A stretch of 52,110 bases of DNA from Lingula anatina (Eukaryota > Brachiopoda > Lingulata > Lingulida > Lingulidae): assembly GCF_001039355.2 (NCBI RefSeq), contig NW_019775558.1, positions 681,925 to 734,034 of the forward strand, in the 5' to 3' direction. Below, piece after piece: positions 12,439 through 22,270 of the stretch (positions are counted from its first letter, which is position 1; every line of letters begins with the position of its first letter). The notes under the pieces are model-generated. The model saw nothing but the letters and a program-made list of their open reading frames with translations. It searched no databases and was not told where the DNA came from. The translations under genes and the position numbers were made by a program.

Positions 12439-15403
12439 TTGGTGTATGTGATGATACATGATTTTTCTTCATCCCCTTCTTGCTTTTGTTAAATTTGAAA
12501 GGAAAATTATTGTTTGTGAAAATGCTTCTTGCGTGCTGGTTAAAAGACAGTCTTTGTATTTGAAATATAAAGATGTACTTACATAAGAACATTTATTTTA
12601 GTACTCTTTAATTATTGAATTAAAATCAGTGATAAAGGTATTAATAGTATTTTTTTTCTTTTAAGTCGCACTGACAGCCAAGAAAGTATGAACTCGTAAG
12701 TATCTGTTATATATGTGTTTTAGTTTTCATTAATTGCAGTCTTTAAGCATATTTTAATCGATATTATTATCGATTGATTGATTGGTTTTTCTTTTTGTAT
12801 GATAAAATTTAATTCATAGTGAACATTATTGGATTTAAGCAAATTAATTTTGTTTATCTGCTTCTAGGGAGAAGAAGCCAGGCTTTGGAAAGTGAGTATT
12901 GGTCATTTTTTCTCTCAGATAATAAATGAGGCATATGATTAAGAAAATGTTATGTTAACAAAAGGAGTGTGGAGGAAAACACTGTAGCATTTATAAATGA
13001 ATCCACGAAGCCTGGGCCATATAAGCTCATACTCAAAGGAGCAAAGAAATATGTTTCTCTTTATGTATCTCTTAAGAATTCTGAAGAACTACTTGTATTA
13101 CATTATCTTCTTTGGAATTACATCGTCTATCATCTTGCAGTGATTCTTTTTTCTCTACTTGCAATCTTTTTACAGACGTCTTACTAGTAAAGTGTCCCCT
13201 CATAATTTGGTAAGCGTTACATGACAGATAACATGTTTCATTTCTATGCATGCTGTATTTTGTTAGATTTTTGCATGCAAGGGAAAATGGCCAGGAACCA
13301 ATAAGATTATCATCATCATTATGTGCATGTACCCTATATAGTAAGCTACCCATGGAATGATTTCCAGATGTTAAAACCAACCAACAGCTATAGATGTACA
13401 AACCCCTGTGATGTACTACCTATGATCTGTTATATGCATGTCATAGAAGGTTTTGGGTTAGAAAATGACCGATTGCTTAAAACATATTTTGACTCTCTAC
13501 TTCAGGACTGTTTTACTGGATGAAAGGGACCTCTTCTAACCCTTGCCAGCATGTCTTTCACTTACCTCTAAAGGCCACCTCCAAGTCTGTGCTGTCATCC
13601 CAGCCATTCTGGCTCTTTTTCTTTCTTCTTATAAATCAACTTATCTCAAGACTTCAACCTCTGACCTCCTGTCTTACAGAGCAATTTATCATTTAGATGT
13701 AGATCTGGTGTGTTTTTTTACCTCATAGATTATTTTTTAGTATTTTTATGTACCATGAAATCTGTGCTATTTAGCATGATGTTTTATGTATTCTGTTTTC
13801 ATTTAATGATATCTGTCAAGTTTTGTCACATTTTAGTCTTTTTATGAAGCATAATTTTGTTATTATTGTATGCATAAGATGTATTTTTTAAGTCAAATGT
13901 AATTTTCTTTCAACCTTATTTTCCACTGCTTAAGTTTGAAAATATTTTGTGTAAAATTTTAGCAAAGATCCAGAATTCTTTTCATTGGGACCTGTAAAGT
14001 GAGTTTTTTTAAAGAGAATTATATGTAAACATTGTCCAAGATCATTTGAAAAGCTTTTAACTGAGCACAGTTGTGCATGTAACATTCAGCTATCAAATTT
14101 TAGTATTTTGGCTAATTTAATGACACCCATGTACAACCTTGGCCACTGTGGGAAGTTACAACAGGAAATCGTTTTGCCGTGCTCCATTTGCTGTTTTTAT
14201 TGTACATGGTCAGCATGCTTACTGAAGTTTCTTATGGCTTTATATCATCACGTCTTCTCTAACAAGGCTACATATTACCACTGCCACTAATGATCTTCAT
14301 CTATCTCTGGTTATTAATTTTTTCAAGCAAGATGTGGACTAAACAGTGCATGGCTGAGGAATAATACCATTATGCATAGCATACATGAACTATTTGCTGC
14401 ACTGAAACTAAAATAAAGCAGCAAGCATTGATCCTTTGTTCAACTAAATATATACTGATGCATTTACTGAGTATGTTGTGTCATCTGAAGCTGAGAGTAG
14501 CAAAAATATACTTGAACCAACATGTTATAATCTGCGGATGCTAATATCAAATGCTTGTAAGATTAAAAAGATTTTGTTGAAGTTACTTATGTATAAATAT
14601 ATAATCATTGCAGTGTTGCACATAATTAGTTTCGTTTGAACAGCATGTGTCTAAAAAAAAAATTAAGGATTTTGCGCTTATAGTAACAATAATAGTAGGT
14701 TGCCAAACTGCTTGTAGAAGTTTTTTTTTTAAATTAAATAATTAGATCCAAGTGCGAACCAGAAAAGGGTGGAATGTTTAGCTTGTGCACTCTTTGAAGT
14801 GATCATTTACAGGAAATGCTAATGTTACGAGTTTGCACTGTAGAGAATACATGTAAATACTGTTACTTTTGATGAAGTTGTTTCTTCTAGATAGGAGTAA
14901 TTGTGTGTTCTAAATACATTATTTTAGGCTTCGTTCACATGCAATGTCTATTTTCTAAATTCTATTTTCTATTTTCGGTATGTCTTATGATCACGGTCTG
15001 TGCACTGAATATCCCGCGGCGTAATTACTGGCAGCGCGAGCCAGTTACTATAAGTTACTATAAGTAACTGGCTCGCCGCTGCCGGCGGGATATTCAGTGC
15101 ACAGACCGTGATCATAAGATAGCGCGAATAGAAAATAGAATTTAGAAAATAGACATTGCATGTGAACGAAGCCTTAATCTTAATCTTTGTACAGAATAAG
15201 AACATTTTTGTTTATAAAAAATTCCACTGTATATTGGTACTTGCAAGATGCCTTTATGTAAATAATCTGAAAAGTTACACCTTGTTTTTAAAATGATGGG
15301 TTTCATTGACTCTAATGATAGCATTATTAATCCCTTTACACCATATATTATATTTTGTTTTGTTTTATTTTTAAATTGTAGAAATGAAGTAGGCATCGCA
15401 TAA
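1..15403 (+). CDS. PROM1-like: Prominin (CD133-like) pentaspan membrane glycoprotein, 5' end outside window
   Basis: Prominins are cholesterol-binding pentaspan glycoproteins of plasma-membrane protrusions. About 823 residues are encoded here; the signal peptide and roughly the first 60-100 residues are missing. Exons: 1-110, 1167-1213, 1373-1584, 4245-4365, 4654-4720, 5022-5117, 5292-5482, 6004-6078, 6303-6366, 6740-6816, 7022-7095, 7229-7378, 7644-7779, 8176-8294, 8508-8592, 8849-8986, 9327-9434, 9973-10047, 10529-10582, 10794-10874, 11135-11203, 11474-11566, 11798-11916, 12666-12695, 12868-12891, 13963-13998, 15382-15403. Phases agree at every junction. TM1 is followed by the family's Cys-rich cytosolic loop ([14 protein letters not shown], exon 3). 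TM2 spans exons 3-4, TM3 exon 12, TM4 exons 12-13 and TM5 exon 23 ([13 protein letters not shown], then KLAKHFRRM, close to human KLAKYYRRM). The two large extracellular loops carry many N-x-S/T sites. The longest intron (1585-4244) shows no gene. PROM1 versus another paralogue is not resolved. Confidence 0.93.
3985..4062. repeat. Short degenerate tandem repeat in prominin intron 3
   Basis: Three imperfect copies of a unit of about 25-32 bp built on GTTGCCACATACAATAGATC. They lie in the long intron 1585-4244, where I otherwise see no coding sequence. Confidence 0.6.
5650..5874. mobile_element. Imperfect foldback (MITE-like) element in prominin intron 7
   Basis: The left arm begins near TTTAGGACTTATTCTCATAG. 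The right arm, read on the other strand, begins CTAAAGGCTCATTCCCATAG. Similarity continues inward for about 75 bp per arm to the matching inner motifs TTGCTGAGTGCAATCAGC and, inverted, TTGCTGAATGCAATCAGT. No reading frame is present. This is a non-autonomous inverted-repeat element by structure; the superfamily is not determined because the target duplication is unclear. Confidence 0.6.
11393..11422. repeat. (GT)n microsatellite in prominin intron 21
   Basis: Simple GT repeat of about 30 bp with one interruption, roughly 50 bp upstream of the exon at 11474-11566. It has no coding role. Confidence 0.9.
12401..12438. repeat. (ATT)n microsatellite in prominin intron 23
   Basis: Uninterrupted ATT trinucleotide run of about 12 units in the intron between exons 11798-11916 and 12666-12695. 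Confidence 0.9.
13176..13209 (+). other. Candidate alternative exon of the prominin C-terminal tail
   Basis: A 34-bp segment between a TTTTTACAG acceptor and a GTAAGC donor. Joined to the phase-2 end of the exon at 12868-12891 it reads [12 protein letters not shown] and ends in phase 0. Splicing from it to the terminal exon at 15382 gives one Lys and then TGA, so inclusion would shorten or change the tail. Prominin C-termini in vertebrates are known to be alternatively spliced. No transcript is available here, so use of this exon is inferred. Confidence 0.45.
13963..13998 (+). other. 36-bp cassette exon of the prominin cytoplasmic tail
   Basis: The segment has an AG acceptor at 13961-13962 and a GTGAGT donor at 13999. 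It enters and leaves in phase 2 and adds 12 residues ([12 protein letters not shown]). Because its length is a multiple of three and both ends share a phase, it can be skipped or included without changing the terminal reading, which ends at TAA 15401-15403. It is included in the prominin model as the most protein-like path. Confidence 0.55.
14937..15173. mobile_element. 237-bp palindromic foldback MITE in the last prominin intron
   Basis: The segment begins GGCTTCGTTCACATGCAATG and ends with its exact reverse complement. The arms match for about 115 bp each with few differences (for example TATCCCGC...GCGGGATA) around a short centre near 15055. It is flanked on both sides by TTA, a possible 3-bp target duplication as made by PIF/Harbinger-type transposases. 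No ORF is present. Its arms are GC-richer than the surrounding intron. The superfamily assignment is inference from the 3-bp duplication and GG-starting ends only. Confidence 0.8.
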
Positions 15404-17370
15404 TAGATGACAGCGCAGGATGAGCCAGATTGGTGGAGATATTTAAATTTGTCCTTGGGAGACAAAAAGGATTCATTTAATGAGGCTGCTGTTATGATGA
15501 TATTGGTTTGAGACTGCTTGGATTGAAAAATACTATTATATTGTGTATTACTTTACCGTTTATTTAAATGGAGAGTGGCATTATTGAAAGTTGGTTATAT
15601 TTTGTCGTTTGTAATAGTTTGCACATGCACTAGTCATTCCCAATTTATTTTGACATTTATTCAATTGTCTCGGCAGTTGATTGCATAACCTGGTTGTAAT
15701 GTAGCTACAGTATCTGTTACTTGCACAACCTCATTTTTATGTACAGACACCTCATGTCTGTACATATAGCCAGCACCTGCTTCTGTTGTCGCCACTGTTG
15801 TCATCACCATCCACTTTCAGAGTTTAGGAGTTGTGTTATTTCAAAAGTATTGCTTAGTGATGAAAAATTTTCAAAAACTAGGAGAGATGCACCCACGATA
15901 CAATTTAATTTGAATTGGAAGTCATATATTGGCAATCTAAATGTGACCTTGATTTAACTTTTTTGACTATTTTCCACAACGAAGTGTACTTGGCAAATTT
16001 TCTGCCAGTTACATCTCCAAAACCGGCAGATACGCAACCCATTTTGTGCATCATTTCTTGCTTTTGGGTCTGTACATTTTGAAGGTTTGGTGCTTGTTAT
16101 TGTAAATCATTTTGTCGTGTACTTTAAAAACATGGTTTTAGCATAATTTTACCAATTGCTTTAAATGTGTTTTTTTTAAATGTTTTTAATAAGTATCTGT
16201 TGCATGAGTTTCAAATATTGCAATGAACTGGAATATAGGATGAAAAAAAACATTTGCTAATGTTAAAAGCTTTTTGCTCAGACTTAGGGTTAGTAAGTTG
16301 TCTCATATCAATGCCCATACACAGGAAAACAGTGTTAGTTGACAGTAAAGACTAAGAACATAGCCCATTTTGAATGTATAGTTTAGCAGAACAAGGCCAG
16401 TGAGTATAGACATAATGCTTATTGCACCCTAAGCTGCACCTTACTAAGAGCAGATAATCCTAGACACAAGAAAGATGACGTTTTCTCAGCCAGTTGGACT
16501 GTTATGAATGTTGAAAATTGATATGAAAGAGGAGGACATTGGCAACTTGCTCCTCTATGAGGTTCAAATGTTGATGTCAAGATACTCCAATGATGACTGT
16601 GATGTAGTGAAAAAATTAGACCAGAAGTTATAGTATGCCTTTGATAGTCTGTTGTTGAGCCCTTAGTTGGTGTTCCTAAAGATAAGAAATTAGTTATCAT
16701 TACAAAAAGTATGAATTACAGATTGGTTAACAGCCTTCAAAAGGTGAAAACCGTCCTTCTGGCTAATATCTCCATGCTTGCAATTATGGTTCAGGGTTAT
16801 ATAGTTTAACATGACATTCATAATAACGTATTGACATCTATTTTTTAAGATTCTTTTTCATGTTTATTCTTTACAATTTATCTCTTTCTTTCATACCATT
16901 CCACAAAAAGAGACATGGTTTATACCCTCTCACCTAAGTGACCTTTTCATTTTACTAGTCTGTTCAAGTTTTCATTTGTTGCATTCCGAACTCTGTCCGT
17001 CCATTTTTAAAGGAAAGTCTACATTATATTCTACTTTGTACTCTTTTTAAAAATGTTTTCACTTTGTATTGTATTTTTGTATATATATCAACATGATGTG
17101 ACTTTGGATTGATTATTTGATGACATATCAATGTATTCAGCTTGTAAATATTTGTTCTTATATTTCTCATGAAGTGGCTTTATACTAACAGTATAGTGGG
17201 TGTTAATTTTATGTATTATCCAATTTGATAACAAATAAAAGTACACTACGCAAATGCCAAAGCCCAAGAAGTGGTCAGTGAGCCTCTCACATGTGTTCTT
17301 AAATGTGTTGCCAGTCATAAACGTTGAGTGTAATTGCAGTGGAATGTCCTAATAAACAGGATATAATTTA
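15404..17370 (+). other. Prominin 3' UTR, about 2 kb, with poly(A) signals
   Basis: AT-rich sequence after the TAA stop, with no convincing ORF. Canonical AATAAA hexamers lie at 17234-17239 and 17351-17356, the latter a plausible main poly(A) signal. The true cleavage site is not visible. The downstream MVP gene converges on this end. Confidence 0.5.
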
Positions 17371-17456
17371 CCTTGTCTATGCTTATGTTGTACTTATATT
17401 CTTTGCAAAACAAACAGATCTACAGTAACTTCAAAATTTATCTGAAGTAATGGATA

Positions 17457-17462
17457 TTTATT
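17457..17462 (-). terminator. Candidate MVP poly(A) signal
   Basis: TTTATT on the + strand, that is AATAAA on the MVP strand, about 0.95 kb beyond the MVP stop. It is the first exact hexamer I found downstream on that strand. A nearer variant signal could be used instead. Confidence 0.3.
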
Positions 17463-17581
17463 TCATGATTTGTGTAGAAACAAAAGATTTAAAAGAGGAA
17501 AGGTGAATTCAGAAAAAAGTACTTTAGTGCACTAATATCACAAAAAACTGAAACCATTTCAAATGCATGGTTTAATTTTAG

Positions 17582-17779
17582 GTTGTGTAAAGTCTTCAAA
17601 AATAAAAGGCCAAGTTCACAAAGCTACAAACAAGTTACAAATGGTTTTACCGATTTCACCTACAATGACATATCGTATTCCAGAGGTTTGTCAAACCTTT
17701 ACTCTGACATTCTTCAGAATTTGGCTTCATCTGAAAAGTATATATTGCATATGCCAATTAATGGGCACAATTATCACAG
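17582..17779 (+). other. Unassigned possible exon between prominin and MVP
   Basis: An open segment bounded by TTTTAG and CAG/GTATTA. It encodes about 65 residues with non-random composition (for example TDFTYNDISYSRGLSNLY). I do not recognise a family, and no neighbouring exon in a compatible phase was found. It may be an exon of a small unidentified gene, a transposon relic or chance. Confidence 0.25.
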
Positions 17780-17929
17780 GTATTAATTCACAGAAATACA
17801 AGAATCCTTCCAGATTGGCCTTCTTGAGTATTATAACACACAGCCCAGCAACTCCACTCTACCAGGGGTTTTCATCCAGTTTTGTAACAGCTAACTAAGA
17901 AGTGGAGAGTACCCAGCATTAAAGGGCAC

Positions 17930-18207
17930 ATTCAGAACAGATGATCTGTCGACTAACTGGTCTGCAGATCAAATATGGCCAACCCCACTTGAAAGCACTG
18001 CAGCTCATCACCTAATGGTCTCCCTGCCTACCACATGCACCAGCCCTGCAGAGGCCTAGTAATTAAACCTCAGAGCCAAGATTTAATCCATTTAATGGCG
18101 CATGTGGAGGCAGTGAAACCCTCGTGGATTAAGTGCTCTTGCTTTCATGTAGGATCCACCATATTTGGTTAGCGGATCGGTAGATCTGAGGATCATCTGT
18201 TCTGAAT
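17930..18207. mobile_element. 278-bp element with 17-bp perfect terminal inverted repeats
   Basis: The ends are ATTCAGAACAGATGATC and its exact reverse complement. Weaker inverted similarity continues inward (CAAATATGG on the left, CCATATTTGG on the right). No ORF, and no clear target-site duplication. It lies in the convergent spacer beyond the MVP stop, so it may be transcribed as part of the MVP 3' UTR. Classed as a non-autonomous DNA element by structure only. Confidence 0.55.
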
Positions 18208-18417
18208 AGGTTTTTTATCAGTTAAATTAATCCTCTGTCCTGAATGCAGTCTAAGTTGTTAGTAGTCTGGCTCAGAATTTTAAAACACAGCTCAAAAAAG
18301 AGAGTGAAGATGTTCTATAACCAGAATGCCTTCTATAACCAGAATCCAAATGGCTAGACTGGGGTACTACCACAGGGAATGTCGCACAAATAAACTAAGT
18401 AATGTGGGTATCAGTGT

Positions 18418-21400
18418 CTATCCTTTTGTGGCTCCAATGAGACCTTCTGCTGTGTTGAAGAGATTAATGGGGCTGTTGCCATCTGTGATAAGAACGCTTT
18501 CCAACCCCAGGCCCTGCAGCAATTTGGCCTAGTAAATCAAATGGTGGGTATTACAGAAAGAAAATGACTTCAGATGATGTTTGTGGTACTATAACATGTT
18601 TAAAGTGTTTTAAATATTTTTTCAAACAAAAAGAATACATTGAGAGTGAAATCATTTAAACAACAGAGGGTATTTAAATGTACTGTACATCAAAAACATA
18701 TTATATGACAAGATACATGTTTGCTGGTTATGGACCTTCTTACCTGTGTTTCTGGTCCGGAGTTTGCAATGGCTGCCAAGGTATCTGCTCCTAATGTTGA
18801 AACAATGCTGGAAAACTTGGAGATCTGGAGATGATGTAAAAATACCCATTAACAGGCATCCTTATTACAAAGGGTGTACAACAGTTTCCTGAACTTAACT
18901 AGAAATGGTTAAACAATAATCAAACTGGCTTCTGTGATAACAAGATACAAAAGCTGTATACCCGCTTCTTCAGTTTTTTTTCAAAATTGCAATGTATCAA
19001 AGTTCTGTAAATTAAGTTATTAATAGTGGGAACACAAATCGATTTATTGAGTTCAAGTTTCACAGTTTACTTCAATATCTATAAGATGTCAAGTAAATGT
19101 TATGGTTTTCTTAATATCTAAGCCCACTCACTTCAACATTTGTCAGCTCCCGTGCTTTTGAAGTCTCCAGCTCATTCTGGCTTTTTTGGAAAGAGAGTTC
19201 AGACGAGCGTAGAATACCCTGTGTGTGCAGCTGAGCATTGTGTTCTATCTGCTCTGCTAAGGCCTTTAACTGTGCAACTGAAAGGTAAATCAATTGCACT
19301 ATAACCAAACAAATAAAAATCTTACTGAACTTTACCCAGTACCAACAATTGTAATATCTTACCAGTTTAGACTTTAAATTTCTTATAGCCAATTTTCAAA
19401 GTTTAAAAGGTTTTGTTCACTGAAGAAGAAATTAAAGTTATCTGGTGTGATGTTTAATCCTTTAAAAACTTTTAACAGAGTTGCATTCAGTATTAATCTC
19501 AAAATACTCCATCTATTGTTTTTTTTTAAACCAAACATAATTAAGAGAAAATAATACCTGAAACTAGGAAAAAAAGATTTTCAAATATGAAATTGAAGTG
19601 CTAATAGTGGTATAAGAGTTGTCATTATAGAAGCAGCTCAGCTGTGTACCTTCAATCTCACTCTGGGCTTCAATCAATGTCTTCTCTGCCTGAGCCTGGG
19701 CCTCTGCCTTGGCCTGTCCTGTGGACTCAACAGCAGCTGCTATGTTGCGCAATTCATACAGCTTTGCTCTTTCGATCTCTGCCTCTCTTTCAGTTTGGAG
19801 TTTTTGCCGTTCCAATTGCCCCTTTGCTATCTGCTCTGATCTCATGGCTTCATGAGCTGCTGACCTCTCAATGGACCTTGGTAATAGTAAAATCCCAAAA
19901 TATGTTGGCATGGACTTCAATACCATTTTTGACAATGTAGCTTTGCAAGCAACTATCAAGACTGAATTTTTATTAGAGAGATGACAAAATTTTCAATGTA
20001 ACAAAAAACATCTCATCCATCACTTTTTTTCTTACTGAAAAGATGTCACTGCTTGTTAAAATTCCTTCTTAAATTTGATTTTGCATAACTGTAAATACGC
20101 TTTCACATGTTAACTTACTTTGTGGCAATTTCAATAGCCATCTGCACTGATTTACTGAGACTGTCCTTCATCTTCACATCCACAGGCTCAATGCTCTGTA
20201 TGTCCACATTGGTCACCACCTGAAAACAATGGAGTCATATTTTTCTAATTTTTTCTTCTTTTTTTACTACTTCAAATTTATGTAATCAGGTTGCAATTAA
20301 ATATCGTATCTCTCAATTTGTCTTCTGTCGGTCATGCAGTTTTGTGATTGGTACTGGTTAATGCAAAATATTTTTCTTTAGTTGAAAGTACTGGCATAAA
20401 CAATTTTTAAAAACCATTTTCACATTAACATCAAAACTGGAAGAAAATGTTATGTATTTATCAATAATTTTGATAATATTTTCAAGTACTAACCATGCTG
20501 TTAGATGGAAATACCAGCACTTCATTAACATTTCCTTCTTTGTTGTAACCAAAAACTGCAGTTTTGATTATTTGGGCCGAATGGCGATGAAATTGATCGA
20601 ATGGGATCTGAGCAACCTGAGCTCTAATTCTGCTTCCTATAAATAAGTGATAGGCATTTTTAAAAAGATCTTAGAGATTAAATATCTAAATCAATTTCAC
20701 TGATACGCATTGATAGAAAAAATGGTTCAATTCTTTATATCTCTACATTTGAATTTCCCATTACCTTGCCTCTGACTAATATACAGACTTCTATTATATA
20801 ACTTTAACATTTCATATACTGTAATAGGTATTTATAGATTTATTAGTCACAATTTTCATCTCACCAATCTGACTGCATGCATATCCTATAAAATCAGGCA
20901 CATTAAATATGGAGGCCTCCGACTTGGGATTTCCCCTTTCAACCTATTAAAATGTAAAGAAAGTTCCATACTGGTATATGTTAATGTCCTACTGATAATC
21001 ACAGTTGCAACCTTAAATCCTTCATAATTTTTAATTCAAGGATAAAAACTCAACAACAAAAAACATATGAATGCTTCAGAAATACTACCTCCTCGAATTT
21101 GGTATACTATCATAAAATATATATATATGTAATTTTGATTCAAAATAAACTCAGCTGTCGCAGCAATTGAACCGATGTCCATACCTGAAAATAGTTGTTG
21201 AAGGCAATCTTCACAGACAGACGCGCATGGTCAGATGTCTCCACCTAAACAGGAAATTAAGAGATGATATTTAACTTGGCAATCATTCTACAAAACAATG
21301 AAATTATTAGAGCATGCAATATTATTGCATGTTTATGGACAGTTTTGTATGACATGATCAATTCGATGATCACTAAACAGCAATGATTGATTTGACAAAA

Positions 21401-22239
21401 GAACATGCTAAAGCCAACATCAAAAGTGCTGAGACTGTAAAAAGAGTATCTTTTCAGGATTTTACAAACCTCTAGAATATCTGTTATGAAATCTGGTCCC
21501 AGCATCAGACAGAGAGATTGCAGTGCATGTGGTTTCTTAGGTTTACCAGCTGAAATGTAGTTCTTATTACCATTAATACATAGTGCAGCTGATGAATGTA
21601 AGAACTATTCATAGCACAGACAATTTTCTGAGATACAATTTTCATGTAGAATGTACTTTTAAGTCTGACTGCTGAACTGTCAAATGTTATTTTAATTAAA
21701 ATAGACAGTAATTATTAATTACACATGTGCACGCATTTATAACCATGCATAAATACAATGCTTGACTTACCACTCAGACTTAAAACATTAAAATTTTCAT
21801 GAGGTCCCAGGACAACCAGATCAGGACCAAAAATAACACGAGCAGTCTTCTTCTTGTAATTATAGATCTAATAGAAGAGAAAAAATATTATGGAAGGGTG
21901 CCTCACTTAGAGATCCAAGATACACTGTGTAAAAGCTGGCTCCTCAAATTTCCAGGTTAAGAATAAAATCAAATTAAATATATTATCAACTCTTTGTTGC
22001 ACTTTTTCACTGTAAAGGCAATATTCTTTTCCTACATCATCCTCTTAAAAATTAAAAATATAAATGAGCGTACACACACACAAATACACACAAAAAAATC
22101 CAAACTGACCTGCACTGCTGTATTGCCAGGGCATCTGTAAGTAACCACTCTTGTCTTGTCACGACCCTACAGTAGAAATACACAAAATATTAATATCGCA
22201 AGATATTACAAGACCAATTTTGAAAATGGAATCTCGTGT

Positions 22240-22270
<31 letters not shown>

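Noticed and set aside
19644-19940. 98-codon + strand ORF
   Set aside because: Antisense to MVP cap-helix exon 22; openness is a by-product of its Ala/Glu-rich coding strand.
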